In this document: positions 26,494 to 36,605 of the stretch, piece after piece
How positions within the stretch are numbered: position 1 is the first letter of the stretch
Layout: each line of letters opens with the position of its first letter
The notes under the pieces: generated by a model
The model's input: only the letters and a program-made list of their open reading frames with translations
Told to the model about the DNA's origin: nothing
Databases searched by the model: none
DNA from: Comamonadaceae bacterium
GTDB taxonomy: Bacteria > Pseudomonadota > Gammaproteobacteria > Burkholderiales > Burkholderiaceae_C
Reading direction: 5' to 3'
Assembly (NCBI GenBank): GCA_027485285.1
Contig: JAIXRH010000123.1
Location: 1 to 64,000 of the forward strand
Length of the DNA stretch: 64,000 nt
Program-made: the position numbers and the translations under genes

Positions 26494-28185
26494 TCAATAG
26501 TCGTCTAGCACCGCACCTTTGCTGGCGCTCGATGCATTGAAGGCGAACTTGGCTTGAACACCACGCATGTACCGCGGCAAAGGCGCCTTCCAGCCTTCTT
26601 TGCGTTTGGCTAGCTCGGCATCGTCCACATGGAGCTGCAGCAACAGTTGGCGCGAGTCGATGGTGATGGAATCACCCTCATGCACAAACGCAATGTTGCC
26701 ACCCGCTGCGGCTTCGGGCGCCACGTGGCCCACCACCATCCCCCAAGTGCCACCTGAGAAGCGGCCATCGGTGATGAGGCCCACACTTTCGCCCAGACCC
26801 GCGCCAATCAGCGCGCCAGTAGGGGCCAGCATTTCGGGCATGCCAGGGCCGCCTTTGGGGCCGAGGTAGCGCAACACCATCACGTCACCCGCGACGATCT
26901 TGCCAGCCAAAATGGCTTCGAGCGCCGATTGTTCGTCGTCGAACACGCGGGCTGGGCCAGTGATGACGGGGTTTTTCAGGCCGGTGATTTTGGCCACCGC
27001 GCCTTCGGGAGACAAGTTGCCTTTGAGGATGGCCAAATGGCCTTGTTTGTACATGGCGTTGTCGATGGTGTGGATCACGCTTTGCTCTGGCGGCGCGTCG
27101 GGCACATCCTTCAGCACCTCGGCAATGGTTTGGCCTGTGATGGTGATGCAGTCTCCGTGCAACAAACCGGCGTTGAGCAAAATCTTCATGACTTGAGGAA
27201 TTCCGCCTGCCACATGCAGGTCCACAGCCAAGGCTTTGCCGCTGGGCTTGAGGTCGCACAAAACGGGCGTGCGCTGGCGGATGCGTTCGAAGTCGTCGAT
27301 GCTCCATTCCACGCCTGCGCAATGCGCAATCGCCAAAAAGTGCAGCACCGCATTGGTCGAGCCACCGGTGGCCATGATCACGGCGACAGCATTTTCAATG
27401 GACTTGCGGGTCACGATGTCGCGAGGTTTGATGTCTTTTCGGACGGCCTCCACCAGAACGCGTGCCGACTCTTTGGCAGAGTGGACTTTTTCATCGTGCA
27501 CGTTGGCCATGGTGGAGGAGTAGGGCAAGGAGATGCCCAGCGCCTCAAAAGCGGATGACATGGTGTTAGCGGTGTACATGCCACCGCAGGACCCTGCGCC
27601 AGGAATAGCGCGCTTCTCAATTTCATGGAGGTCCAAGTCGCTGAGTTTGCCAGCGGCGTTCTCGCCAACAGCTTCAAACACGCTGACGATGTTCAGGTCT
27701 TTGTTTTGGTAGCGGCCCGGCAAAATGGTGCCACCGTAAACGTAAATGGCGGGCACGTTGGCGCGGAGCATGCCCATCAGGCCGCCGGGCATGTTCTTGT
27801 CGCAGCCGCCCACCACCAGCACGCCGTCCATCCACTGACCTTGCACGCAGGTCTCAACGCAGTCGGCAATCACCTCACGTGACACCAGCGAGTACTTCAT
27901 GCCTTCCGTGCCCATGGCCATGCCGTCGGAAATGGTCGGTGTGCCAAACACCTGTGCGTTGCCACCCGCTTCTTCGATGCCCTCGATGGCGGCATCGGCC
28001 AACTTTTGCAAACCACTGTTGCATGGGGTGATCGTGCTGTGGCCATTGGCCACACCAATCATGGGCTTTCCAAAGTCACTTTCTTCGTAACCCATGCCGT
28101 AATACATGGAACGGTTGGGTGCGCGGGATTTGCCCTCGGTGATGTTGGCAGAACGGCGGTTGATTTTGATGGTTTTGGTGTCCAT
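26494..28185 (-). CDS. ilvD: Dihydroxy-acid dehydratase
   Basis: Dehydrates 2,3-dihydroxy acids to the 2-oxoacids of valine and isoleucine. The ATG at 28185 ([33 protein letters not shown]) gives a normal 563 residues; the 84-residue extension in the track overlaps the divergent lgt promoter and is out of character. Fe-S ligands are expected in [15 protein letters not shown] and [15 protein letters not shown]. Divergent from lgt. Confidence 0.97.
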   Translation of the reverse strand: MDTKTIKINRRSANITEGKSRAPNRSMYYGMGYEESDFGKPMIGVANGHSTITPCNSGLQKLADAAIEGIEEAGGNAQVFGTPTISDGMAMGTEGMKYSLVSREVIADCVETCVQGQWMDGVLVVGGCDKNMPGGLMGMLRANVPAIYVYGGTILPGRYQNKDLNIVSVFEAVGENAAGKLSDLDLHEIEKRAIPGAGSCGGMYTANTMSSAFEALGISLPYSSTMANVHDEKVHSAKESARVLVEAVRKDIKPRDIVTRKSIENAVAVIMATGGSTNAVLHFLAIAHCAGVEWSIDDFERIRQRTPVLCDLKPSGKALAVDLHVAGGIPQVMKILLNAGLLHGDCITITGQTIAEVLKDVPDAPPEQSVIHTIDNAMYKQGHLAILKGNLSPEGAVAKITGLKNPVITGPARVFDDEQSALEAILAGKIVAGDVMVLRYLGPKGGPGMPEMLAPTGALIGAGLGESVGLITDGRFSGGTWGMVVGHVAPEAAAGGNIAFVHEGDSITIDSRQLLLQLHVDDAELAKRKEGWKAPLPRYMRGVQAKFAFNASSASKGAVLDDY

Positions 28186-28268
28186 GGTGTCTCGAAATTT
28201 TGTTTGAGGCTCAAGTTTACCCGTGGTGTGGTCATCAAAATGCCAGAAGGCCAAGGCACAATGAAGCC

Positions 28269-29084
28269 ATGATGATGCACCCCACGATTGATCCCGTTGC
28301 CCTTCAATTGGGCCCCTTGGCCATTCATTGGTACGGGCTGACCTACCTTGCGGCCTTTGCGTTGTTTGTGGGTTTGGCGCGTTGGCGACTTCACCATGAG
28401 CCTTATGCCAGCCAAGTGGCATTGGGGGCATGGTCAAAGCAAGACATCGAAGACATTTTGTTTTACGGCGTGCTGGGCGTGGTTTTGGGCGGGCGGATTG
28501 GTTACTGTGTGTTTTACAGCCCGGCTTATTACTTGACGCATCCGCTGGAAGTATTTGCCGTTTGGCAAGGCGGCATGAGTTTTCATGGCGGCATGCTGGG
28601 TGTGTTTGTGGCGACGGCTTGGTATGCCAAGAAGCGTCAACGACCCTGGTTGTGGGTCACGGACTTCATTGCGCCATGTGTGCCCACGGGTTTGGCAGCA
28701 GGTCGAATTGGCAACTTCATCAATGGCGAGTTGTGGGGCAGGGCAGCAGACCCCTCGCTGCCCTGGGCCATGGTGTTCCCACAAAGTGGAACCATGATGG
28801 CGCGTCACCCTTCGCAGATCTATCAATTTTTGGGCGAAGGTGTTTTGTTGTTCGTCGTCTTGTGGATCTACGCCCGAAAGGCGCGCCCTGTGGGTGCCGT
28901 GTCCGGTGTGTTCATGGTGGGCTATGGCATCTTGCGATTCATGGCCGAATACTTCCGCGAGCCCGATGCGCACTTGGGCCTTTTGGCGCTTGGCATGACC
29001 ATGGGGCAGTGGCTGTGCGTGCCGATGGTGGGCATTGGCGTGTGGCTTTGGCTGCATGCCAATCGCCAGGCAGAAACTATATAA
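28269..29084 (+). CDS. lgt: Prolipoprotein diacylglyceryl transferase
   Basis: Inner-membrane enzyme transferring diacylglycerol from phosphatidylglycerol to the lipobox cysteine of prolipoproteins. The protein has seven or so membrane segments, the signature [17 protein letters not shown] and HGGM, which carries the essential histidine region. Three consecutive ATG codons start the gene (MMMHPTIDP); the first is chosen, and the track's upstream extension is not needed. About 271 residues, as expected. Confidence 0.96.
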   Translation: MMMHPTIDPVALQLGPLAIHWYGLTYLAAFALFVGLARWRLHHEPYASQVALGAWSKQDIEDILFYGVLGVVLGGRIGYCVFYSPAYYLTHPLEVFAVWQGGMSFHGGMLGVFVATAWYAKKRQRPWLWVTDFIAPCVPTGLAAGRIGNFINGELWGRAADPSLPWAMVFPQSGTMMARHPSQIYQFLGEGVLLFVVLWIYARKARPVGAVSGVFMVGYGILRFMAEYFREPDAHLGLLALGMTMGQWLCVPMVGIGVWLWLHANRQAETI

Positions 29085-29148
29085 ACCATATTGAAAATCA
29101 GGGTAATTCCCTGCGCATGGAGGCTGTGTTGTGGCGGCGATGGCTTCA

Positions 29149-29164
29149 TAATTACGCGTAATTA
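29149..29164 (+). promoter_or_regulatory. Perfect 16-bp palindrome before the GntR regulator
   Basis: TAATTACGCGTAATTA is its own reverse complement and ends 29 bases before the GntR gene start, a typical place for an autoregulatory operator. A looser repeat CAGGG-TAATT-CCCTG is at 29099-29113. Confidence 0.6.
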
Positions 29165-29193
29165 CAGCAAACCAAAAATAGATTCAAGATTTC

Positions 29194-29862
29194 ATGCGCG
29201 CGCTTGCCAGCTCTTTGCACGACGACGTGGCCTCACAGCTGCGCAACTACATCTTTGATGGACAGCTCAGGCCCGGTAGCTTCATCGATGAAGTGACTTT
29301 GTGCGAGTTGTGGTCTATTTCCCGCACACCTTTGCGTGAAGCCCTCAAAGTGTTGACCGCTGAGGGCTTGGTGCGCCACGAGCCTCGTCGCGGTTGCTTT
29401 GTGAACGAGGTCACTCAGCAAGACCTAGACAACATTTTTCCCGTCATCGCGCTGCTCGAAGGTCGCTGCGCTTTTGATGCCACCCGCCATGCCACGCCTG
29501 CCGATGTGCAAGCCCTCGAAGTGTGGCACCAGCGTTTGCAGCAGCATGCAGATGCCGGACGTATCAATGATTACTACGAGGCGAATTTCGCCATTCACGA
29601 AGCCATCATTCAATTGGCCAACAACAGGTGGCTGGCCCAGACCATTGACGATTTACGCAAAATTTTGAAGCTGGCCCGCTTGCAGCAGTTGCACGTGCCA
29701 GGTCGTTTGAAACAAAGTTTGGCAGAGCATCTGACCATCTTTGCTGCGCTCAAGGCGGGCGACGCCGCAGGCGCAGATGCCGCCATGCGACACCATGTGT
29801 TGCAGCAGCATGAGGCCTTGCTTGATTTGGTCTTGGCCAACCGCAGTGTGTTGACAGCATAA
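29194..29862 (+). CDS. GntR (FadR subfamily, FCD) regulator, likely of malonate genes
   Basis: A 222-residue repressor: a winged helix-turn-helix N-terminus (LHDDVASQLRNYIFDGQLRPGSFIDEVTLCELWSISRTPLREALKVL) and an FCD ligand-binding domain with the usual His and Asp metal ligands region (NDYYEANFAIHEAII and LAEHLTIFAALKAGD). It lies immediately before malonyl-CoA decarboxylase, as MatR does in malonate operons, so malonate or malonyl-CoA is the likely effector (inference). Confidence 0.9.
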   Translation: MRALASSLHDDVASQLRNYIFDGQLRPGSFIDEVTLCELWSISRTPLREALKVLTAEGLVRHEPRRGCFVNEVTQQDLDNIFPVIALLEGRCAFDATRHATPADVQALEVWHQRLQQHADAGRINDYYEANFAIHEAIIQLANNRWLAQTIDDLRKILKLARLQQLHVPGRLKQSLAEHLTIFAALKAGDAAGADAAMRHHVLQQHEALLDLVLANRSVLTA

Positions 29863-29891
29863 ATTCGGCATCAGACCAGAAAGAACATTGG

Positions 29892-31325
29892 ATGAATCCG
29901 ACAAATTGGCTCAGCAGCAAACTTCATTTGCTTCGTAACGTCGCTTCTGCAGCGCAAGACCCGAAGCCGGAGGACCGCTCATCGCGTGAGCGTTTAAGCG
30001 CCACCTTGCGCCAACAAAAAGAAGCGCTGTCGCCTCGCTCGCTCCGCCGCACGCTCTCCCTGTTGCAAGCCGTGGTGGACCCGCGTGTGAGCGAAGTCGA
30101 GGGCGGTCGCCGTGCCAAAGCCTTGGCCGATTGGTATGGCAAAGCCGAGGCCGCTGAACGTCAAGACTTGTGGCTGCTGATCAGCGAGCAGTTTGGCCCC
30201 GATGCGATCAAGGTGCGCGCCGCGCGTGATGACTACGACGCCGCCTTGGGCACGGTGGACGAGGGTCCTGCCGAGATTCGCTTGCGCCGCGCCTTGGTGT
30301 CGCCTCGCACGCGCTTGCTGCAACGCTTTGCGGCGTCAGATGGCGGCATGCGTTTCTTGGTGGATTTGCGTGCTGAGTTGCTGCCGCATCTCAAAGGCAA
30401 CAAGCGTCTGCAGGCCTTGGATGCCGAGCTGGAAAACCTGTTCTCCACTTGGTTTGATGTGGCATTTTTAGAGTTACGCGGCATCAGCTGGGATTCGCCT
30501 GCTTCTTTGATTGAAAAGCTCATCAAGTACGAGGCCGTGCACGACATTCGCAGTTGGGCCGATTTGAAAAATCGTTTGGACAGCGATCGCCGCTGTTATG
30601 GGTTCTTCCACCCTAGCTTGCCCAACGAGCCTTTGATTTTTGTGGAAGTCGCTTTGCTGCACGAGATGGCTGACAGCATCATGCCGCTGTTGGATGAGTC
30701 CGCCGCGCCTGAGGATCTGCAAAAGTCCACTGTGGCGATTTTTTATTCCATCAGCAACACGCAGGGTGGTTTGAAAGGCGTGAGCTTTGGTGACTCGCTC
30801 ATCAAACGTGTGGTGGAAACTTTGCGCAGCGAGTTCCCCAAACTTAAAACTTTTGCCACCTTGTCGCCGATCCCAAGTTTTCGCCCTTGGTTGGTCAAGC
30901 ATGCCCAAGACTTGTTGGCTCAGCTCAATGAAAAAGAGCGGTCCGCTTTGGGCCGAGAAATCAGCTTTGAGCCACCCACGGCCAGCCACGTGCTGGCGGC
31001 CATTGAGCAGCCTCAGGTGTTGGAGGTGTTGTCCGTCAAATCAACCTTGCGCCAATTTCTGACGCGCGCGGGTGCGCATTACTTGGGGCAAGCCAAATCG
31101 GGTGATCAAGTGTTGGACCCGGTGGCACGCTTTCACTTGGGCAACGGGGCACGCATAGAGCGCATCAACTGGTATGCCGACCCATCGGCCAAAGGCATCA
31201 AACAATCGTACGGTTTGATGGTCAATTATTTGTATGACCTCAAGCGCCTAGACAAACACCGCCAAATGTTGGAAAAGGGCGTGGCCCCAGCCTCTGGCGA
31301 AGTAGAAGACATGTATTTCAAGTGA
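29892..31325 (+). CDS. matA: Malonyl-CoA decarboxylase
   Basis: Converts malonyl-CoA to acetyl-CoA and CO2. The 477-residue protein has the helical N-terminal domain (SLLQAVVDPRVSEVEGGRRAKALADWY) and a GNAT-fold catalytic domain with FVEVALLHEMADSI, VAIFYSISNTQGGLKGVSFG, FATLSPIPSFRPWL and DPVARFHLGNGARIERINWYAD, the last holding the conserved catalytic His. Lies 30 bases after the regulator. Confidence 0.95.
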   Translation: MNPTNWLSSKLHLLRNVASAAQDPKPEDRSSRERLSATLRQQKEALSPRSLRRTLSLLQAVVDPRVSEVEGGRRAKALADWYGKAEAAERQDLWLLISEQFGPDAIKVRAARDDYDAALGTVDEGPAEIRLRRALVSPRTRLLQRFAASDGGMRFLVDLRAELLPHLKGNKRLQALDAELENLFSTWFDVAFLELRGISWDSPASLIEKLIKYEAVHDIRSWADLKNRLDSDRRCYGFFHPSLPNEPLIFVEVALLHEMADSIMPLLDESAAPEDLQKSTVAIFYSISNTQGGLKGVSFGDSLIKRVVETLRSEFPKLKTFATLSPIPSFRPWLVKHAQDLLAQLNEKERSALGREISFEPPTASHVLAAIEQPQVLEVLSVKSTLRQFLTRAGAHYLGQAKSGDQVLDPVARFHLGNGARIERINWYADPSAKGIKQSYGLMVNYLYDLKRLDKHRQMLEKGVAPASGEVEDMYFK

Positions 31326-31359
31326 GCCGCGTTCGTTTTAAACCAAGTAGGAGACAGAC

Positions 31360-32355
31360 ATGAAGCAATTCAACCTTAAAACTAGCCGCCGACAGTGGAT
31401 GGCGCTCACCGCAGCCGCCTGTGCCGCCTTTGGCGTTGGCGCTCAGGCGCAAAGCACATGGCCTAGCAAGCCTGTGAACTTGATTGTTCCTTTCCCCGCT
31501 GGTGGCGGCACCGATGCGTTTGCACGCCCTTTCTCCGCACAGTTTTCCAAGCAAAGCGGCAAATCTTTGGTGATTGACAACCGAGGCGGCGCAGGCGGCA
31601 ATCTGGGCGCTGGTGTGGCAGCCAAAGCGACACCCGATGGTTACACCTTGTTCATGGGCGCCGTGCATCACTCGATTGCACCGTCGATGTACCCAAAACT
31701 CGACTACGACCTAGAGCGTGACTTTGTGCCCTTGGCCATCGTCGCCAGCGTTCCCCACGTGTTGGTGGTGAACCCCAAAAACATCGCTGTGACTGACTTC
31801 AAAGCGTTCATGGAGCTGGTGCGCAGCAAGCCGGGTAAGTTCAATTACGGTTCAGCAGGCGGCGGCACCTCTCACCATTTGGCGGGCGAGCTGTTCAAGA
31901 TGCAAAGCAAAACCTTCATCACCCACATTCCTTATCGCGGTTCAGGCCCTGCTTTGCAAGACTTGATCGCGGGCAACGTGGACATGATGTTTGATGGCTT
32001 GGGGTCATCTGCGCAACACATCAAAGGTGGTCGCATCAAGGCGCTGATGGTGTCGGGTAACAAACGCAACCCCGCATTCCCAGACGTGCCTTGTGCCGCT
32101 GAGTTGGGCTTGCCTGACTACAACGTGAACACGTGGTATGGCCTCTGGGCTCCTAAAGGCACGCCTGCCGATGTGCAGGCTCGCGCCATTGAAGAAGTGC
32201 GCAAAGCCGCCGCATCGGATGAGATCAAAACCAGTTGGGCAAACAACGGTGCTGAATTCCCCAACCTCACAGGTGCACAGTTTGGCAACTTTGTGTCAGC
32301 TGAAATAAAAAAGTGGGCCGCTGTGGTGAAGGCCTCAGGCGCCAAACTCGACTAA
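31360..32355 (+). CDS. Tripartite tricarboxylate transporter receptor (Bug family), probably for malonate
   Basis: A 331-residue periplasmic solute receptor with an N-terminal signal (SRRQWMALTAAACAAFGVGAQAQ) and the Bug signature KPVNLIVPFPAGGGTDAFARPF. Bug proteins bind small carboxylates and usually deliver to TctA/TctB, but no membrane component is encoded here. Its place between malonyl-CoA decarboxylase and synthetase suggests malonate as ligand. Confidence 0.9.
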   Translation: MKQFNLKTSRRQWMALTAAACAAFGVGAQAQSTWPSKPVNLIVPFPAGGGTDAFARPFSAQFSKQSGKSLVIDNRGGAGGNLGAGVAAKATPDGYTLFMGAVHHSIAPSMYPKLDYDLERDFVPLAIVASVPHVLVVNPKNIAVTDFKAFMELVRSKPGKFNYGSAGGGTSHHLAGELFKMQSKTFITHIPYRGSGPALQDLIAGNVDMMFDGLGSSAQHIKGGRIKALMVSGNKRNPAFPDVPCAAELGLPDYNVNTWYGLWAPKGTPADVQARAIEEVRKAAASDEIKTSWANNGAEFPNLTGAQFGNFVSAEIKKWAAVVKASGAKLD

Positions 32356-32368
32356 CTGAAGACTGACG

Positions 32369-33904
32369 ATGAATCACAACCTCTATGCGGCCTTGCGGGC
32401 AGCGTTCCCCAAAGATTTGACGGCCACCGCCATCGAAACAGACGATGGCTTGCTTTACAGCTGGTCTGACCTCGAGCGAGCCACCGCGATGATGGCCAAC
32501 CTGCTGGACTCATTGCACATCCCCAAAGGTTCACGCGTGGCTGTGCAGGTTGAAAAGTCGGTCGAAGCCGTCATGCTCTACCTCGCGACTTTGCGTGCGG
32601 GCTATGTTTTTTTGCCTTTGAACACGGCCTACCAAAGCGCTGAGATTGAATATTTTCTTGGCAACGCCGAGCCCGCCGTGGTGGTGTGCAGCAGCAAAAA
32701 CTTTGGTTGGGTGAGCAAAATTGCTTTCAAGGCGGGCACGCAAAACGTCTTCACCTTGGACGACAACCGCACAGGCAGCTTGCTTGAGCGTGCAGCGCAT
32801 TGCGCCGACAAACATCAAGTGGTAGCCAGCCAGGCCGATGATTTGGCCGCCATTTTGTACACCAGTGGCACCACAGGCCGCAGCAAAGGAGCCATGCTCA
32901 CGCACGGCAACATGCTGAGCAACGCACAAACCTTGAAAGCGTATTGGGGCTGGAGAACTGACGATGTGTTGATTCACGCGCTCCCCATCTTCCATGTGCA
33001 TGGCTTGTTCGTGGCCATTCACGGTGCCTTGCTCAACGGCAGCAAGATGATTTGGCTGTCCAAGTTCGACCCCAAACTCGTCATCGCCAAAATGCCAGAA
33101 GCCACGGTGTTCATGGGTGTGCCCACGCTGTACGTGCGGATGTTGGCTGAGCCGAGTTTGACGAAGGCACAAGCCGCCAACATGCGCTTGTTTGTCGCGG
33201 GCTCTGCCCCCTTGCTGTTGGAAACCTTCAACGAATGGCAAGACCGCGTAGGCCAGCCGATCCTCGAGCGCTATGGCATGAGCGAAACGGTCATGCTCAC
33301 CTCCAACCCCTACGCAGCCGATGCGCGTTATCGCGGTCAAGCCGAGCGTCGTGGTGGCACGGTCGGTTTTCCCTTGCCTGGCGTGTCACTGCGCGTGCAA
33401 GACGACGCAGGTCAAGCCTTGCCAGTGGGTGAAATTGGCGGCATCCAAGTCAAAGGCCCCAACGTGTTTGGTGGCTACTGGCGCATGCCTGAGAAAACCA
33501 AAGAAGAGTTCACCTCAGACGGTTATTTCAAAACTGGTGACGTGGGCAAAATCGACGAACGCGGCTACGTGGTCATCGTCGGTCGCAGCAAAGACCTCAT
33601 CATCAGCGGCGGCTACAACGTCTACCCCGCAGAGATTGAGGGCTACATCAACGACATGGCAGGTGTTGCCGAAAGCGCGTTGATCGGCGTGCCGCACCCA
33701 GACTTTGGTGAAGTTGGTGTAGCTGTGGTCGTTGCCAAGGCTGGTGCCAAGTTGAATGCAGATGCCATCATTGCGGCACTCAAGTCACAGCTGGCCAACT
33801 TCAAAATTCCGAAGAGGTGTTTTGTGGTGGCTGAGCTGCCCCGCAACACCATGGGCAAAGTCCAAAAGAACTTGCTGCGCGACCAGTACAAGGGTTTGTT
33901 TTAA
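32369..33904 (+). CDS. matB: Malonyl-CoA synthetase
   Basis: An acyl-CoA synthetase of the AMP-binding (ANL) family that activates malonate with ATP and CoA. The 511-residue protein has the P-loop-like YTSGTTGRSKGAMLTHGN, the ERYGMSETVML motif, YFKTGDVGKID, and the C-terminal catalytic lysine in RNTMGKVQKNLLRDQ. Operon position with malonyl-CoA decarboxylase makes malonate the best substrate assignment: MatB then MatA turn malonate into acetyl-CoA. Confidence 0.93.
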   Translation: MNHNLYAALRAAFPKDLTATAIETDDGLLYSWSDLERATAMMANLLDSLHIPKGSRVAVQVEKSVEAVMLYLATLRAGYVFLPLNTAYQSAEIEYFLGNAEPAVVVCSSKNFGWVSKIAFKAGTQNVFTLDDNRTGSLLERAAHCADKHQVVASQADDLAAILYTSGTTGRSKGAMLTHGNMLSNAQTLKAYWGWRTDDVLIHALPIFHVHGLFVAIHGALLNGSKMIWLSKFDPKLVIAKMPEATVFMGVPTLYVRMLAEPSLTKAQAANMRLFVAGSAPLLLETFNEWQDRVGQPILERYGMSETVMLTSNPYAADARYRGQAERRGGTVGFPLPGVSLRVQDDAGQALPVGEIGGIQVKGPNVFGGYWRMPEKTKEEFTSDGYFKTGDVGKIDERGYVVIVGRSKDLIISGGYNVYPAEIEGYINDMAGVAESALIGVPHPDFGEVGVAVVVAKAGAKLNADAIIAALKSQLANFKIPKRCFVVAELPRNTMGKVQKNLLRDQYKGLF

Positions 33905-33973
33905 GTTGCCTTGGCGTCGAGAAGAGGATTGCAACCCGTCAGCCTCAGCGAAAGCAATAACAGCCCCACAAAC

Positions 33974-34005
33974 AAAAAAGCCACTCTTTAAAAGAGTGGC
34001 TTTTT
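33974..34005. terminator. Bidirectional terminator between matB and cphA
   Basis: AAAAAAGCCACTCTTT and AAAGAGTGGCTTTTT pair almost without a loop, with A and T tracts on both strands. Confidence 0.9.
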
Positions 34006-34022
34006 CTTTGAGCAGGAGAAAG

Positions 34023-36605
34023 TTAACCAGCCAAAGCCGCCGAATTCACCCGCTGCGTGATGTGCGCCAAAGCCTCATCCACTTGGTCAATCAAGATCAA
34101 GCACAAATCGCCTTTTTGCAAACGCTCCATGGCGCGGTCAATCGCCAAAAATTCGCCATGAATTTCGTCAATGTGCGTCGTGCGTTTTGCACCGTCCAAA
34201 CCTTGACGCAAAAGCTTCAACACCTCGCCATCTACGCGGCCACGTTGGCAGGCGTCTTGGTACAACACCACATCGTCAAACGCTTCACCAATGAGGCGCG
34301 TTTGCTCCCGGATGTCTTCGTCGCGGCGGTCACCTGCACCGCTGATCACCACGCTGCGTCTTTGTGCGGGCAGGTTGGTCACGGCTTGCACCAGTGCCTT
34401 GATGGCGTCTGGGTTGTGGCCGTAGTCGGCAATCACGGTGGCACCTTTGTAGTCAAACACATTGAAACGTCCAGGCACCGCGTTGCTGTCGCTCACAAAG
34501 GTGGCCAAACCCTTGCAGATGGTTTGCCATGGCACACCTACCGCCCAAGCCGCGCCGATGGAGGCCATGGCATTTTCAATTTGAAAACCAATCGCGCCAC
34601 TGCGAGTCACAGGAATTTCTGACAATGGAATACGCACCGAGTGGTTGCCTTGCATGGCCACAACTTGGTCATCGTCTACAAACACCACGCGTTTGCCTTG
34701 CGCACGGTGGGTGGCAATGACCGGGTGGTGCGAATCCAAACCAAAGAAGGTGACTTGACCCGGGCATTTGTTGGCCATGGCTGCCACGATGGGGTCAGTG
34801 GCGTTGAGCACGGCCATGCCTGACTCTGCCACGTTTTGAACGATAACCCGCTTCAAAACCGCCAGGTCTTCCACAGTGGAGATGTAGTTCAGGCCCAAGT
34901 GGTCACCCATGCCGATGTTGGTGACCACGGCCACTTGGCAGCGGTCAAACGCCAAGCCTTCACGCAGCATGCCGCCGCGCGCGGTTTCGAGCACGGCTGC
35001 ATCCACATCGGGGTGAGCCAACACATTGCGCCCACTGCGGGGGCCGCTGCAGTCGCCGCTGTCGGTTTGACGTCCGTTCACATACACACCATCCGTGTTG
35101 GTCATGCCCACGCGCCAGCCGTTGGCGCGTAGCAAGTGCGATGTCAAACGCACGGTGGTGGTTTTGCCGTTGGTGCCAGTCACCGCGATGACTGGAATTC
35201 GGCCATCGCCACCGTCTGGAAACATGGTGGCCATGACCGCCTCGCCCACATCGCGGCCTTTGCCGAACGAGGGGTTCAGGTGCATGCGTAAGCCAGGGGC
35301 TGCGTTGACTTCGACCACACCGCCACTTTGTTCTTCGAGGGGACGCAAGACGGACTCACACACCACATCGACGCCACAGATATCCAGGCCCACCATTTGC
35401 GCCGCTGCAATCGCACGCAGTGCCACTTCGGGGTGCACATCGTCGGTCACGTCGGTGGCGGTTCCGCCTGTGGACAAGTTGGCGTTGTTGCGCAGAATCA
35501 CACGCGCGCCTTTGGCTGGCACGGAGGTGGCTGTGTAGCCCTGTTCTTGGAGACGCGCAATGGCGATCTCGTCAAACTGAATTTTGGTCAGCGAGGTGGC
35601 ATGGCCTTCGCCGCGGCGAGGGTCCGCATTGACGATGTCTACAAGTTCGCGCACCGTATTTTTGCCGTTGCCAATCACCAGCGGTGGCTCGCGTCGCGCT
35701 GCGGCAACCAGCTTGTTCCCCACCACCAGCAAGCGGTAATCGCTGCCGGGCAAAAAGCGTTCAACCAGCACTTCTTCTCGACAAGCGCGGGCCAGCACGT
35801 AGGCCGCTTTCACACCTTCTTGCGTCGTGACGTTGACAGAGATGCCTTTGCCTTGGTTGCCATCGCGGGGTTTGATGACCACGGGCAGGCCGATTTCTTG
35901 GGCTGCTGCCCAAGCATCATCTGGGCTGATCACGGGGCGGCCCCATGGCACGGGCACGCCAGCGGCATGCAGCAATCGTTTGGTGAGTTCTTTGTCTTGG
36001 GCGATGGACTCAGCGATGGCGCTGGTCGAGTCAATCTCAGCGGCTTGGATACGGCGTTGTTTGCTGCCCCATCCCAACTGAACCAAGCTGCCCTCGGTCA
36101 AACGGCGGTAGGGAATGCCGCGTGCAATCGCGGCATTGACGATAGAGCCAGTCGATGGGCCTAAACGAATGTCTTCATCCAGCTCTCGCAGTTGGTGAAT
36201 GGCCGCATCCACATCAAAACTGGTGTTGTTGAATGCCGCAAGGCACAACGCGTTGGCCAGTTGGATGGCCTTGATGCCCACTTGCTCTTCGGTGTATTCC
36301 ACAGCGACTTGGAACAAACCGAGGTCTGTGGTGGCCGTGCTGCGGCTGAAGGTGACGGGGCAGCCTGCCTCGATTTGCAAATGCAACGTTGCCGCTTCCA
36401 AGGCGTGTGCCATGCTGAGTTTGACTTTGTGATCGGTGGGCTGCAAGTTGCCAACGCCAGGAAATAAATTGCGCAGGCGGTTTTCAAAGTCAGGGTGTTG
36501 GCTCAGGTCTATTTCATCTGCAGCGCAGGTCACCATGGCTTCTACAGCCGTGTGACGGGTCCAGAGGTTGGGGCCGCGCAGGGCGCGGATGCGAGAGACT
36601 TCCAT
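34023..36605 (-). CDS. cphA: Cyanophycin synthetase (G and M sites intact)
   Basis: Makes cyanophycin, a poly-Asp backbone with Arg side chains, as a nitrogen store. The 860-residue protein has an N domain, an ATP-grasp (G) domain with loop RDGNQGKGIS at about 247-256 for adding Asp, and a Mur-ligase-like (M) domain with P-loop TGTNGKTTTV at about 476-485 for adding Arg. The N domain lacks the HxxEH motif seen in its partner (here HALEA at about 67-71). Its start overlaps the stop of the partner gene (TAATG). Confidence 0.93.
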   Translation of the reverse strand: MEVSRIRALRGPNLWTRHTAVEAMVTCAADEIDLSQHPDFENRLRNLFPGVGNLQPTDHKVKLSMAHALEAATLHLQIEAGCPVTFSRSTATTDLGLFQVAVEYTEEQVGIKAIQLANALCLAAFNNTSFDVDAAIHQLRELDEDIRLGPSTGSIVNAAIARGIPYRRLTEGSLVQLGWGSKQRRIQAAEIDSTSAIAESIAQDKELTKRLLHAAGVPVPWGRPVISPDDAWAAAQEIGLPVVIKPRDGNQGKGISVNVTTQEGVKAAYVLARACREEVLVERFLPGSDYRLLVVGNKLVAAARREPPLVIGNGKNTVRELVDIVNADPRRGEGHATSLTKIQFDEIAIARLQEQGYTATSVPAKGARVILRNNANLSTGGTATDVTDDVHPEVALRAIAAAQMVGLDICGVDVVCESVLRPLEEQSGGVVEVNAAPGLRMHLNPSFGKGRDVGEAVMATMFPDGGDGRIPVIAVTGTNGKTTTVRLTSHLLRANGWRVGMTNTDGVYVNGRQTDSGDCSGPRSGRNVLAHPDVDAAVLETARGGMLREGLAFDRCQVAVVTNIGMGDHLGLNYISTVEDLAVLKRVIVQNVAESGMAVLNATDPIVAAMANKCPGQVTFFGLDSHHPVIATHRAQGKRVVFVDDDQVVAMQGNHSVRIPLSEIPVTRSGAIGFQIENAMASIGAAWAVGVPWQTICKGLATFVSDSNAVPGRFNVFDYKGATVIADYGHNPDAIKALVQAVTNLPAQRRSVVISGAGDRRDEDIREQTRLIGEAFDDVVLYQDACQRGRVDGEVLKLLRQGLDGAKRTTHIDEIHGEFLAIDRAMERLQKGDLCLILIDQVDEALAHITQRVNSAALAG

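Noticed and set aside
26494-28437. Long 647-residue version of IlvD in the ORF track
   Set aside because: The first 84 residues do not look like IlvD and overlap the lgt start region; the ATG at 28185 gives the normal family N-terminus.
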